A model generated the notes under the pieces. It had not been told where the DNA came from. It was given only the letters and a program-made list of their open reading frames with translations, and did no database searches. Below, piece after piece: positions 8,810-18,709 of a DNA stretch of 64,000 nucleotides. The position numbers were made by a program, and so were the translations under genes. This DNA comes from 2-01-FULL-50-23 sp964509695 (GTDB lineage: Bacteria > Patescibacteriota > Microgenomatia > UBA1400 > MFAQ01), in the NCBI GenBank assembly GCA_964509695.1, contig CAZDXN010000001.1, positions 67,750 to 131,749 of the forward strand, in the 5' to 3' direction. How positions within the stretch are numbered: the stretch's first letter is position 1; every line of letters starts with the position of its first letter.

Positions 8810-9618
8810 TGTTACCTCAAGTCGAAGATATCTTTATCGTTGTCAACCGGATCAACTCCAAACCATGTGTTTGGTCTTATCTTACCTCAATCGAATATAT
8901 GCTTCGAAGCAAACTTTACATGAGTTATCTTCTCAGAGACGCTAAATCAGTCGGCGACGAACTTAAAATACTCGAAAAGAGAAAGAACAAGGGTCTAAAG
9001 GTTTTAGATATCGGCACCGGTTCGGGAATCTTTGCCGTGTTGTTACGTAAAGAAAATAAGCGAATCAGGTTAGAGGGACTCGACGCCTTCGTCAATACCA
9101 GCCAATCCGATCCGAATTTCCACGATACAGCAAAACAACAAAAATCACTCTGGGAAAGTCTTTCATCAAGCTACAATGTTAAGTTTTCTCACTACGATGG
9201 TCTAAAAATCCCTTACAAAGACGAATCATTTGATATCATCACCGCCTACGCCGTTATCGAGCACGTCTTTCCCCCAGACCTAGATAGAGTTGTGAAAGAA
9301 ATACGTCGTGTCCTGAAAAAGGATGGACTACTCTTCATTTTTAAATGTCCGCGGACATTATCATATAACGAACACCTCGCCAAGTTCATAGGGATAAAGG
9401 CTCATGATCTGTTGTTTTCCGACAAACAAGTCCGAGATTTGTTCAATAAACATCAGTTCAAGATAATTAAACACTGGCGTTCGGATATGGTCCCAGCCTT
9501 TCCTGCCAAGCTAACAAATATATTCTATAAACTACTAAAAGTTCTTGATCACGTTCTGACAGCTAGCCCGCTTCAAATATTTGCCCATCACAACAACCTA
9601 GTCGTCAAAAAAAGTTGA
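8809..9618 (+). CDS. Class I SAM-dependent methyltransferase
   Basis: A 269-aa protein with a class I Rossmann fold. Motif I is VLDIGTGSGIFAVLL (about residues 65-79), the acidic loop is GLDAF, and post-I segments SFDIITAYAVIEHV and RRVLKKDGLLFI match Methyltransf_11 proteins. The start overlaps the previous stop (TAATG), indicating translational coupling. A hydrophobic C-terminal stretch might contact the membrane. Substrate is unknown; by context a sugar or lipid carrier. Confidence 0.82.
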   Translation: MLPQVEDIFIVVNRINSKPCVWSYLTSIEYMLRSKLYMSYLLRDAKSVGDELKILEKRKNKGLKVLDIGTGSGIFAVLLRKENKRIRLEGLDAFVNTSQSDPNFHDTAKQQKSLWESLSSSYNVKFSHYDGLKIPYKDESFDIITAYAVIEHVFPPDLDRVVKEIRRVLKKDGLLFIFKCPRTLSYNEHLAKFIGIKAHDLLFSDKQVRDLFNKHQFKIIKHWRSDMVPAFPAKLTNIFYKLLKVLDHVLTASPLQIFAHHNNLVVKKS

Positions 9619-9620
9619 CC

Positions 9621-11159
9621 ATGAAAATTCTCCTAGTTTACCCAACCATAACTATCTACGGCAAGGACCGATCGGCAGTTTCTCCGATTCCACCATTGGG
9701 ATTGGCATACATCGCCGCCTATATGGAGAAGCTTGGTCATACCATCAAAATTCTCGATTGCGTCGCCGAGGGAATAGAAAACGTCAATAAGGTCAAGGGT
9801 GGTTTTCGGGTCGGTCTGGACGATACCAAAATAGCCATTGAAATCAAAAAGTTCTCCCCTGACATCGTCGGCATCAGCTCGATGTTCTCGGCCTATGCTC
9901 AGGATGCCTATAGGATCGCCTTCTTAGTTAAAAATATTTCCAAGGAAATTCTGGTCGTCTTCGGTGGCGCCCATGCTTGTGCCCTGACGGATGACGTTCT
10001 CAAAAACAAAACAATTGATCTGTGCGTCATCGGGGAGGGGGAGCTGACCTTTGCCGAGATTGTCGATAAATTTTCCAAAGGGAAGCCGTATTTAAATATC
10101 AACGGGGTTGCTTACAAAAAGATGGGGAAAGTAATTTTTACTAGTCCGCGGGAACTAATCAATGACCTTGACGTGCTTCCTCTGCCGGCACGCCATCTAT
10201 TGCCCATGGACATATATCTTAATAAACACAAAAATCCATTCGTCTATTACGACCGTCATACTTTTATGATCTCTTCCCGTGGTTGTCCGATGAATTGTGT
10301 TTATTGTTCGATCCATGCCATTTGGAAAAATAAATGGCGATCGCGCTCTCCCGAAAGTGTTGTTGACGAAATTGAATATTTGGTCAAACAATATGGCATC
10401 AAGGAAATCCATTTTGTTGACGATAATCTTACAGTAAACAAGAAACGAGCCGGATCCATTTGTGATCTAATCATCAAAAGAAAACTAAATATTAAGTGGA
10501 CAGGCCCAAACGGCGTAGCTATTTGGACACTAGACGAGAAGCTGTTGGACAAAATGAAAAAAAGCGGTTGTTACCGCCTAACCTTCGGAATCGAATCCGG
10601 GTCGCAGCAAACCCAGAAGTTCATCCGAAAAAATCTCAATCTAGAATATGCCAGAGATATGATAGCCTATTGCAACAAGATTGGAATTTGGACCCTTTCA
10701 ACTTTTATCGTCGGATTTCCATACCAAGACAAAGACCAAATCGAGGCTTCGATCAATTACGCCATAAAATCCAAAACCGATTTTGCCACCTTTTACGTAT
10801 TGATGCCCTTTCCCTCGACAGATGTTTGGAATATCTTAATAAGGGAAAACCTCCTAAAAGAAAACGAGTTCTTCAACGAAATTGGCTACTATCTTTCCAC
10901 CAGAGGAGTGACTTCTAAATACTTCAATCATGAACAAATCCAGTTTTTTGCATCCCTCGCCCACAAAAAAGTATTAAAGGAGCAGATATTCCGGCTTATC
11001 TTTACCCCGGGTCATTATCTAAAGAAAATTCAAACCCGAGGGGATTTAGCTTATGCCGGAAAACTGTTGAAACAATTTGGTTGTCTTCTCTATCATTCGC
11101 TCGGTCGGCATGTCCGTGTCGGCGGTGCTATTTATCGCAAATCAGTTACCAGAGAATAG
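9621..11159 (+). CDS. B12-binding domain radical SAM protein
   Basis: A 512-aa protein if the ATG at 9621 is used; an in-frame TTG at 9615 overlaps the upstream stop and is an alternative. The B12-binding domain carries VVFGGAHACAL. The radical SAM ligands are C222, C226 and C229 in SSRGCPMNCVYCS, followed by KWRSRSPESVVDEI. That last segment closely resembles the equivalent part of the 3017 protein (WRSRSAENVMAEV), so the two are probably closest relatives here. The barrel continues with FVDDNLTVN and FGIESGSQQT. Confidence 0.88.
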   Translation: MKILLVYPTITIYGKDRSAVSPIPPLGLAYIAAYMEKLGHTIKILDCVAEGIENVNKVKGGFRVGLDDTKIAIEIKKFSPDIVGISSMFSAYAQDAYRIAFLVKNISKEILVVFGGAHACALTDDVLKNKTIDLCVIGEGELTFAEIVDKFSKGKPYLNINGVAYKKMGKVIFTSPRELINDLDVLPLPARHLLPMDIYLNKHKNPFVYYDRHTFMISSRGCPMNCVYCSIHAIWKNKWRSRSPESVVDEIEYLVKQYGIKEIHFVDDNLTVNKKRAGSICDLIIKRKLNIKWTGPNGVAIWTLDEKLLDKMKKSGCYRLTFGIESGSQQTQKFIRKNLNLEYARDMIAYCNKIGIWTLSTFIVGFPYQDKDQIEASINYAIKSKTDFATFYVLMPFPSTDVWNILIRENLLKENEFFNEIGYYLSTRGVTSKYFNHEQIQFFASLAHKKVLKEQIFRLIFTPGHYLKKIQTRGDLAYAGKLLKQFGCLLYHSLGRHVRVGGAIYRKSVTRE

Positions 11160-11161
11160 TC

Positions 11162-11878
11162 ATGCGGCCAAAACAAAAACAAATAAACAATCCACACAAC
11201 GGAATTTCTAACCAGATGAGAATCTTGAATCATCAAAATTTCGAATACATAAAAAAAATTCAGAAAAAATACCAGCTCGATTTCAATGGCGTCAGCATAT
11301 TGGATGTTGGAGTGGGCGGAGGATATTTGGCGGGTGAAATTATCAAAGAGAACAGTGTGGTCAAATATATCGGCGTAGATATAGACAATTATCTTGAGAA
11401 AAATGTTAAAAATAAAGTCAGTTTTGTCAAAGCCGATCTTAATCATCTTCCCGACGTCGACGCTCTCTTAAAAACGAAGGAAAAGTACGATTACATTTTT
11501 ATTTTTGATGTATTAGAACATCTCATTTACTTTCACCATATTCTTCAAAACATTCACACGATTCTCTCACCGAAAGGAAAACTATTAATTTCGGTTCCGA
11601 TTGATATCAATTTATCCACCAAGATAAAGATGGTTTTTCAGGACAGTTCATTCACGACCCCATTTGCGAGCGTATACGGACATATAAATTTATTCTCATT
11701 TCGTCAGTTCGAAGAAGGGTTAAGAAACATCAAGACACTAGAAATAATCGATATAAATAAATGTGGACTTGGATATGGGCTATACGACAAAACGTTCCAT
11801 TTAGATATGTGGGCGAAACTGTGTCCGATGATGTGCGGAAGGGCCAACCTGTATCTTAGAAAAATTGGTAAACATTAA
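11162..11878 (+). CDS. Class I SAM-dependent methyltransferase
   Basis: A 238-aa methyltransferase from ATG 11162, two nt after the previous stop. Motif I is ILDVGVGGGYLAGEI, followed by YIGVDID, then YDYIFIFDVLEHL and LSPKGKLLISVP. The overall pattern matches Methyltransf_23/UbiG-like small-molecule enzymes. A longer frame reaches back to 11081 inside the radical SAM gene, but the later start fits the gene spacing better. Confidence 0.8.
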   Translation: MRPKQKQINNPHNGISNQMRILNHQNFEYIKKIQKKYQLDFNGVSILDVGVGGGYLAGEIIKENSVVKYIGVDIDNYLEKNVKNKVSFVKADLNHLPDVDALLKTKEKYDYIFIFDVLEHLIYFHHILQNIHTILSPKGKLLISVPIDINLSTKIKMVFQDSSFTTPFASVYGHINLFSFRQFEEGLRNIKTLEIIDINKCGLGYGLYDKTFHLDMWAKLCPMMCGRANLYLRKIGKH

Positions 11879-11889
11879 CAAATAATATT

Positions 11890-12669
11890 ATGAAAACATT
11901 TCAGGATAAAAAATCGGAAATAACGTTTTTTGACAATCTCGCGATTAAGAGTGAATACGATGCCGTTCCCGAACAGGTATATAAAAAAGTTGCCATACGT
12001 TGTCACAGATTACTACAAAGCAAGCCATCAAAGATACTTGAAGTGGGTTGTGGTTCAGGAAAATTTGGTAAGGCACTAGCTCAATTGGGTCATAAAGTTA
12101 CCGGTATAGATATATCATCTGAGACGGTGAAGAACGCCAATCGAGAAAAACCAAAAGGTTTCAAAGCGAAAATTCTCGACATGGAAAACCAAAAAAATTT
12201 TCCTAAAGACTCCTTCTCTCTAATACTCTGCCCCGGTGTTCTTCATCATTTACCGAACTTAACTATAAGCCAAGCAATTCCAAACTTCCGTCATTGGCTT
12301 GAGCCGGGTGGGTTAGTGGTTTGTTGGGAACCAAATGGATCAAACCCAATCACCGCGCTTTCCAAAATTCTCTTTAGACTAGTTTATCTTATAGCTGGTG
12401 GTGGTGAATTTGCGACAGTGAATGAAACAAATCATTCATTTAAACAATATTTGTCGTCATTTGAAAGAAATGGTTTCAGACTTGTCTCTTCGAGGCCCTT
12501 ATCTGATAAAAGCACGGCTGGCTTTTCAAATCCTGTCATGCGGATCCTCATCGAAATTCGTTGGCTTTTGTATGTTCTAATCGACAAACTGATCCCTCCC
12601 CCCTTTTCTGGAGTGATGTTATTCATGATCTATCGAAAAAAATCATTACTTTCGAAGACATATGCTTAG
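11890..12669 (+). CDS. Class I SAM-dependent methyltransferase
   Basis: A 259-aa enzyme. Motif I ILEVGCGSGKFGKAL is clear, with VTGIDISSETV next and FSLILCPGVLHHLP as motif post-I. The C-terminal third is hydrophobic around residues 215-255 (RWLLYVLIDKLIPPPFSGVMLF), so it may work at the membrane on a lipid-linked substrate. It overlaps the next gene, a giant GT-C protein, by 8 nt. Confidence 0.82.
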   Translation: MKTFQDKKSEITFFDNLAIKSEYDAVPEQVYKKVAIRCHRLLQSKPSKILEVGCGSGKFGKALAQLGHKVTGIDISSETVKNANREKPKGFKAKILDMENQKNFPKDSFSLILCPGVLHHLPNLTISQAIPNFRHWLEPGGLVVCWEPNGSNPITALSKILFRLVYLIAGGGEFATVNETNHSFKQYLSSFERNGFRLVSSRPLSDKSTAGFSNPVMRILIEIRWLLYVLIDKLIPPPFSGVMLFMIYRKKSLLSKTYA

Positions 12670-15478
12670 CCAACTAGTCCTTAGCGGATTTCTTTATACG
12701 ATCGTCGCGATAGCAAGTATTAGAAAGCTTCTTGGTATAGGGGAGGGCTTGGGACACAACTGGGATTCACCGTTTTCACCCTTGGCTATAAGTTATCTCT
12801 CTATGCTCAAAAACCTCCCGTATGTCTGGAACGGTCAACATTCTCTCGGGTTTCCCATTATCTCTTCGATCTCAACCAAGATATGGTGGCTTTTCAATTC
12901 TACGGTCGGCATTGTTCTCAAGGGCAGTTTTGTCACCCAATTTATGATTTTATTTCTAATGATTGGTGGTGGGTTGCTTATGTTCTATTATGTTCGACAA
13001 ATTCTAAAGACTAGCGGCCGTTCATCACTCTTTTTTGCACCATTTTGTGCCGGCTTGTTTTTCATGTTTTCGCCGGTGGTTTTCGGTCACATAGTCGGCG
13101 GAGCTTTCAATCAGTTCTTTACTATGGTTGTGTCCCTATTACTACTCATTGCCCTACAGGCCGGCGCATCAAGACAAAATATCAATAGAACGTCGATTGA
13201 AATATCACTCATTTTTATATTTATCTCCGTCACCCTCCACAATCACCTAATTAACATTTTTATCACCATCTGTTACGTTTCACTTTTATATAGCTGGACT
13301 ATAAAAAGGAAAATCGAATTGGCAGCAAAGACTACGATGATTAGCTTGCTATTGGCAGCATACTGGCTTTTCCCAGAAATATACGGCTTGGCCAACTCAA
13401 ATATTGCTCAAAAACTAAAGGAAAATATCTCCTTCGGCAACTTGGTTGTGAATGTGCCCAGTATAAGTAATGCGCTTTTTGCTAACGGTTATGTCCGTCG
13501 TTTCTATGACTTCATGGTTATAGACGGTCTGTATTCCATTTGGAAAGTTGCCGGCCTATCTTTATTCTTCATCATCATCGCTTCAGTATTTCTAGTCGGC
13601 GAAACAAATTTTCAAGTCAAAAAATATTCTCTTTTCTGGTTTGGTTTGTTCTTAATCTTTGTAAATTTCGCTACCGGTTTTACCGGTCCATTAGGATCGG
13701 CTATCAAATTTTTGTACGAAAATTTCCCCCCACTATCGATTTTTCGTTCTCCCCAATGGTGGATGATGCCCTTAACGATTTGTTTTGCAGTTCTTATTGG
13801 CTTGAGCTTCGAGCGATTCGCCAGCTTGCTTCGATTCAAACTATCAACCAAATTATCGTTGTTCACCCTCTTGGTATTTGTCTTACACCCTTTTTATATA
13901 TCGGGAGATTTAGGCATTGAAAAACTGTATCAAAGGCAACTGGCGACTACCAATTGGTATAAGGCTGATCATCTTGATTTGTACAAAGTTCCGGGTGATT
14001 ACCGCAAAACGATCGAAATTCTTGCCAAAGACGACTCCGACTCAAAAGTTCTTCTCCTCCCCCTTAGTTTAAGTCCCTATTTCGAAGTGACATCGTATCA
14101 AAAGCAGGGTTCTGGAGTTGACCCGATTCTCGCTTATCTAGCCCCCAAGCCCGTCATCTTTAACGATATAAATGTTGAATACGACACAAAGAGCACTCTA
14201 CTCTCTCCGGAGAAAAAACTTTATCGCGACCGGAGTCTCGAATTTCTAAACCTATTGGGGGTTTTCAATACGAAGTACATTTTATTCAAGAAAGATTACT
14301 CTCCTGTTTTTTCTGATTATCGAAACTTCTGGGACGGCCAAACAGTTTACAGTCTACTGACGAAAAATATCAGCCAAATTGGCGAAATTGTCGAAAACGG
14401 TGAGTCGACTCTCCTCGTCAAGCTCAATGACAACCTATATTGGCCCCACGTTTACGTCCCACAAAATATTTTCGTTGTCAGTGGCAATCCACAATCATTA
14501 TCAGATATTGGTTCTCTGGTTGACGACAAAAAAAAATCCGCCGTCTTTTTTTCCGAGGCGGTCAGCGGCCCCCAAGTTTCAGATCCTCATGATTTAGATC
14601 GTGAAAATGTCTCCCCATCTTCACTTTTTGTAGTCGGGGAACTGATAAAAAAAATTAAAGGTTATTATCGATCGAAGTTTGATCTTAAAATTCCTCAAGC
14701 AGGAGAATACAAGATTTTGGCAAAAAACGACCTCCAAGACACCAATTGGAAATTGGTTGAAGAAAAATATTTCGAAAAAGGTCAAACCACATATCTTCTA
14801 CCGGAACCAAAACCCATCAATCTGGTCGATAAGTTCGGAGTCATAACGGATTATCAATACGATACCGAATACCTAGTCAGTTTCTATTACAACGATGATA
14901 ACGACAACACAATATTGACAGTTGTCGAAGAAGGTGAAAAAGAAAAGCTAGTTCTCGACAAACTCCCGCGCACGGAAGAAAATTTTGTGTTATATCAAAC
15001 CGTTTTTCGTTCAACCCCAAGGGGCCTACCGGCAATAATATCCGTTTCAAACGAAGCGGTGAAAGATCTCAGAGTCGAAAAAGTGACATCTCCCCAGATA
15101 ATCCTTTGGAAAAAAGGCCGGGTAGAAATGAAAGATACTCCAGAAGTAGAGTTGGTAAAGATCAACCCGACGAAGTACCGAATCACCGTGAAGAACGCCA
15201 CCAAACCATTCGTTTTGATTTTTTCCGAAGCCTACAACCAAGGGTGGAAGCTTAGATACATGAACCGTGTGATTTCCAAAGCCAGTCACAAAGTGGTTAA
15301 CGGATATGCCAATTCGTGGATTGTAGTCCCCAACGAGGTAGGAGCCAAACGTGATTTTGAGCTGATCATTGAATTTTGGCCGCAAAAACTATTCTATATT
15401 GGTCTACTTATAAGTGGTTTTTCACTGATTCTCACCCTCTCATTTCTGATAAAGTACGCCAATGAAAAAGAATCGTAA
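12662..15478 (+). CDS. Giant multi-pass membrane protein, GT-C superfamily-like
   Basis: A 938-aa protein. About 11-12 hydrophobic segments fill residues 1-420, and a large soluble, mostly beta-rich region spans about 430-910, closing with one TM. GHNWDSPFSP after the first TM is at the place where GT-C enzymes keep acidic catalytic residues. The architecture resembles YfhO/AftD-like polyprenyl-phosphate-sugar transferases, but I do not recognise the exact family. The C-terminal 90 residues (FSEAYNQGW ... IIEFWPQ) match the end of the 34118 protein. Probably transfers a sugar on the outer face. Confidence 0.65.
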   Translation: MLSQLVLSGFLYTIVAIASIRKLLGIGEGLGHNWDSPFSPLAISYLSMLKNLPYVWNGQHSLGFPIISSISTKIWWLFNSTVGIVLKGSFVTQFMILFLMIGGGLLMFYYVRQILKTSGRSSLFFAPFCAGLFFMFSPVVFGHIVGGAFNQFFTMVVSLLLLIALQAGASRQNINRTSIEISLIFIFISVTLHNHLINIFITICYVSLLYSWTIKRKIELAAKTTMISLLLAAYWLFPEIYGLANSNIAQKLKENISFGNLVVNVPSISNALFANGYVRRFYDFMVIDGLYSIWKVAGLSLFFIIIASVFLVGETNFQVKKYSLFWFGLFLIFVNFATGFTGPLGSAIKFLYENFPPLSIFRSPQWWMMPLTICFAVLIGLSFERFASLLRFKLSTKLSLFTLLVFVLHPFYISGDLGIEKLYQRQLATTNWYKADHLDLYKVPGDYRKTIEILAKDDSDSKVLLLPLSLSPYFEVTSYQKQGSGVDPILAYLAPKPVIFNDINVEYDTKSTLLSPEKKLYRDRSLEFLNLLGVFNTKYILFKKDYSPVFSDYRNFWDGQTVYSLLTKNISQIGEIVENGESTLLVKLNDNLYWPHVYVPQNIFVVSGNPQSLSDIGSLVDDKKKSAVFFSEAVSGPQVSDPHDLDRENVSPSSLFVVGELIKKIKGYYRSKFDLKIPQAGEYKILAKNDLQDTNWKLVEEKYFEKGQTTYLLPEPKPINLVDKFGVITDYQYDTEYLVSFYYNDDNDNTILTVVEEGEKEKLVLDKLPRTEENFVLYQTVFRSTPRGLPAIISVSNEAVKDLRVEKVTSPQIILWKKGRVEMKDTPEVELVKINPTKYRITVKNATKPFVLIFSEAYNQGWKLRYMNRVISKASHKVVNGYANSWIVVPNEVGAKRDFELIIEFWPQKLFYIGLLISGFSLILTLSFLIKYANEKES

Positions 15479-18197
15479 ATTACTCCTTCTCTTAATTTTG
15501 CCAATTCTATTTTTTTGCCTTTGGGTTTTTTTGAGCACATTCGCCTACCTAAAGAACACGGGGACAGGCTTTCTAACCCTAGAAGATAGTTTTGAAAAAC
15601 AAAATCTTTCCGGAGATATTACCGTAAACTTGACTAAAGGGAAAATAGTTACGGGTAGGTTTGTCTCAACTCATGTGAATTTGGGGTCAATATCAATTAG
15701 GTTCAGAACCTTCGATCGCATCAACGACGACAAGCTTCTATTCAGAATCAGGGAAGAAGACAAAATAACTTGGTTCTACCAAGCTGAATACAAAACCGAT
15801 CAATTCCAACCCAATCAACTATTCCCATTCGGTTTTCCTCCCCAAAAGGACTCGAAAGGACGAAGTTATGTTTTTGAAATCGAATCATTGGACGGGAGTC
15901 TTTTTAACAGTGTTGCCATTGGGGAAACGACCCCAGTTTTTGTGGCCAGATACACCCTTAGCAAACAGGCCCTACTACTCAACCCGGGACAATTCGTGAA
16001 ATTTCTTTTCATCAGATTTCAAAACATATCAAAGGATGATCAGTTTCTCTCGAGTTGGCGATTCTTCGTCGGCATCCTGTCAGTCTATTGTGCTTCTACT
16101 CTTTTAAATAATTCTTTTATCAAGTGGTTTGTGCTTTTGAATCTCGCCACCATTAGTACGATTATTTTCGACCTAGATCACAACTGGGTTTTCTTATCAG
16201 CGATCAGCCTCTTCTGGTTTATCACATTCATAAAATTCAAAAAAACATCTCGCGACATAGGAAAAATTGCCGTTACATATCTATTTGTCTTAATGGTAGC
16301 GACCCTAGCTAATCAAACAAGATATCTCGAAAAGATTTCAAATTGGGTTTACTATCTCACCCTCATGGCTTTTCTAAGACACATGATCAAAAAGGACATT
16401 AGTTCGCTATTTAATAAAATTGCCTCTAGTCAAACCCCCCAGATCATTCTTATAACTGTCATTGTCGGCATAGTTGTGCATGAAATTTCAAATGTATATT
16501 ATCTTCCTGTTTTTAGATTGATCGGTGGATTACAGCCAATTTTCATCCTCAGTATCTTCATGTTAATCCTCGGAGAGGCATTATTAGTTCTTAGAGGGAA
16601 ATTGTCCCCCCTCTTTTTTGTGATTTTCATTCTCAAGCTACCGTTTATTTTCCACGGGAACTGGGAAAATAATTTTTTTGTAACCTACATGACCGACGAG
16701 GTTGTTTTTCTATCTCCAATAATCTCACACGTCCATTCGGGTTCACTTAGCCTAAACGAGTTCCTGATTTTCGGTTACCCGCCATTTTTGTTTAATGTCC
16801 TTTATGGTCTTTACAGTCTGCTTTTCGGAATATTGAAAATAATGAGTATCCAACTCTCTGAAATCAGAACACTTGAAATTATTTATTACGGGGGAAGGTT
16901 ATTAGTTCTAACGGCCACTGTTACTGGCTCTTATTTCTTTCTAAAGGTATTTCGAGAACTTATACCGTCTCGTTTTTATCAGGGACTTTTAATAATTCTT
17001 ATCAATTTTAACGGTCTCTTCTTTTTATACTCGACCTACTTAAAGACAGATAATCTAGTCTGGGCGATGGGGGCGATCGCCATTTATCAAGGATTGGTCT
17101 TCTGGAAAAACAGAAACAGGGTTAACTATTATAAGTTTGGTCTATTTTCCTTAATACCATCACTCATCAATTACTATGGCTACATTTACATTCTTTTTTT
17201 TGCCTTGATATCGATCGTCTCTTCAACCCCGAAAAACAAAGAAATCTCTATCCCAATAAAATCGAAATTAATTTTTACACTCGTTATCCTGCCAATCTTG
17301 TGGTTGCTGGCAAACTTCGAACTTGCCCCAAAGATCATCGAGGTCGTCTATTATTTCATCAAATTTGCTACCAGCAAAAACGAACTATTTGTTCCGTTCT
17401 TTGAAAATATCAACAATTATCCCTCATATATATTTTACTTCGATTATCTTAAATTTTTCTTGACTCCCATCCTATTAATTTTTATTGGTTTACTTCTCTT
17501 CATGAAAAAAACTAATCTATATTTCAAGTTATTATGTTTGACTATGGTGCTATTTTTTCTTCAGCTATCAACCGCCTCATATCGTACTGACCGACTATTT
17601 ATTCCAATTTATATTTTCGCCATTCTTCTGGTTGTTTACTTACTTTCCCAAATATACAATTTCCTCTTGAAAAGTAAATTGCGTTTTGTCGTCGCCTTAA
17701 TAAGCTTGGCTTTAGCCGGACCGATTCTTGCGAGAACCCTTTTGCTCGCAAAAACATTACAGGGGGAGGACACCCGTTTAACTTTATACAAATATATCCA
17801 ACAGGAAGTTCCTGAAAAAGCCTCGCTTACTTTTCTTCACAACTCAATTTTTGGAGCCTATGCAACTTCTGATTATCTAAAAAGGAATAATTCCAAAATG
17901 TTTGACATTAGAGTTATAGATTTGACGGTTGGTCGTGAGAACGAACGCTTGAAGGAGATTGGTGGCTATTTTATTGTTTCAGCCTTTGATCTTGATATCT
18001 TACGGAAATTCGGCAACACCCCATATTACGGTAGGTCGTTTCAGGAAACCACAGATCTCATCGCGCGAAGTAAGGAAGTGAGCTTCGTCGACAAAATCAA
18101 TTATCATTCGGAACCATTTGGTCCGATCGATCTCTTCCCCAACTCGCTTTACGGCATTCAAAATCCACCACTACTCATCTACAAAACAAACGATTAA
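15462..18197 (+). CDS. Membrane protein: KTDQFQ domain fused to a GT-C-like core
   Basis: A 911-aa protein. One N-terminal TM is followed by an extracytoplasmic domain (about residues 45-175) with IRFRTFDRIND and YKTDQFQPNQLFPFGFP (YKTD at 110-113). A long polytopic region with some 17-18 hydrophobic segments follows. TYMTDEVVFLSP contains a DE pair typical of GT-C catalytic loops. The N-terminal domain recurs alone in the proteins at 22783 and 36298. Overlaps the preceding GT-C gene by 17 nt and, convergently, the transketolase gene by 4 nt. Domain function is unknown. Confidence 0.62.
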   Translation: MKKNRKLLLLLILPILFFCLWVFLSTFAYLKNTGTGFLTLEDSFEKQNLSGDITVNLTKGKIVTGRFVSTHVNLGSISIRFRTFDRINDDKLLFRIREEDKITWFYQAEYKTDQFQPNQLFPFGFPPQKDSKGRSYVFEIESLDGSLFNSVAIGETTPVFVARYTLSKQALLLNPGQFVKFLFIRFQNISKDDQFLSSWRFFVGILSVYCASTLLNNSFIKWFVLLNLATISTIIFDLDHNWVFLSAISLFWFITFIKFKKTSRDIGKIAVTYLFVLMVATLANQTRYLEKISNWVYYLTLMAFLRHMIKKDISSLFNKIASSQTPQIILITVIVGIVVHEISNVYYLPVFRLIGGLQPIFILSIFMLILGEALLVLRGKLSPLFFVIFILKLPFIFHGNWENNFFVTYMTDEVVFLSPIISHVHSGSLSLNEFLIFGYPPFLFNVLYGLYSLLFGILKIMSIQLSEIRTLEIIYYGGRLLVLTATVTGSYFFLKVFRELIPSRFYQGLLIILINFNGLFFLYSTYLKTDNLVWAMGAIAIYQGLVFWKNRNRVNYYKFGLFSLIPSLINYYGYIYILFFALISIVSSTPKNKEISIPIKSKLIFTLVILPILWLLANFELAPKIIEVVYYFIKFATSKNELFVPFFENINNYPSYIFYFDYLKFFLTPILLIFIGLLLFMKKTNLYFKLLCLTMVLFFLQLSTASYRTDRLFIPIYIFAILLVVYLLSQIYNFLLKSKLRFVVALISLALAGPILARTLLLAKTLQGEDTRLTLYKYIQQEVPEKASLTFLHNSIFGAYATSDYLKRNNSKMFDIRVIDLTVGRENERLKEIGGYFIVSAFDLDILRKFGNTPYYGRSFQETTDLIARSKEVSFVDKINYHSEPFGPIDLFPNSLYGIQNPPLLIYKTND
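15677..15960 (+). other. KTDQFQ domain, copy 1 (long form)
   Basis: Region coding for the shared extracytoplasmic block of the 911-aa protein. Order of shared elements: LGSISIRFRTFDRIND, a Trp/Tyr-rich strand, YKTDQFQ, LFPFGFP, an ESLDGS turn, then SVAI and a final RYTL strand. Confidence 0.7.
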
Positions 18198-18709
18198 CGT
18201 CTCAAATTCAGATAGGTCGGCCGTTGACTAGATATTATGTATCTCAACAACTCAGGAATTTCTTCTTTTGTCTCGGGCCAAAAAGCCTCAATTTTTGAAA
18301 AAACTTCCATGATCTTCCTGTCCTCCTCGGCCCAATGTGAAAAACCATCATGACCATAATCCCTGTTTCTTCCACCGCCAATTAACTTTACTGGAATACC
18401 GTCGCGGTGAAGATAGTTCCGTATTGTCTCGAATGGCCGGTAAAGAAGAAAGGGTGTAATTGAATAGACAACCGGAATCTGACCCTCGATTGCCAACCCG
18501 ACAGCCATACCCACCATTGCCTGCTCGGCTGCGCCAACATTAACAAATCTCTTTGGGAAATCTCTTTTGACTCTGTCAAACATCCCATAACCCAAGTCTC
18601 CAGTCATCATCCAAATACGATCGTCAAGTCTCATTAGGTCATGTAATTCATAAGTGAACCACCCTCTCATACTCTCATACCTCTCGGATACCTTTAGCTG
18701 CTCGACCAT
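18194..18709 (-). CDS. Transketolase-like C-terminal subunit (pyrimidine-binding domain only)
   Basis: A 171-aa protein equal to the pyrimidine-binding domain of a thiamine-diphosphate transketolase. TGDLGYGMFD and NVGAAEQAMVGMAVGLA are present; the Glu in AAEQ is the residue that activates ThDP. It stops after the RPTYLNLRR strand, so the usual transketolase C-terminal domain of about 120 residues is missing. It overlaps the N-terminal subunit gene by 16 nt. Together they could form a compact transketolase that moves a two-carbon unit, perhaps onto a nucleotide sugar. Confidence 0.82.
   Translation of the reverse strand: MVEQLKVSERYESMRGWFTYELHDLMRLDDRIWMMTGDLGYGMFDRVKRDFPKRFVNVGAAEQAMVGMAVGLAIEGQIPVVYSITPFLLYRPFETIRNYLHRDGIPVKLIGGGRNRDYGHDGFSHWAEEDRKIMEVFSKIEAFWPETKEEIPELLRYIISSQRPTYLNLRR

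Noticed and set aside
13540..13920. Overlapping open frame inside the giant GT-C gene
   Set aside because: It lies fully within the 12662-15478 gene in another frame, has biased His/Phe composition and no motif; it is a shadow.
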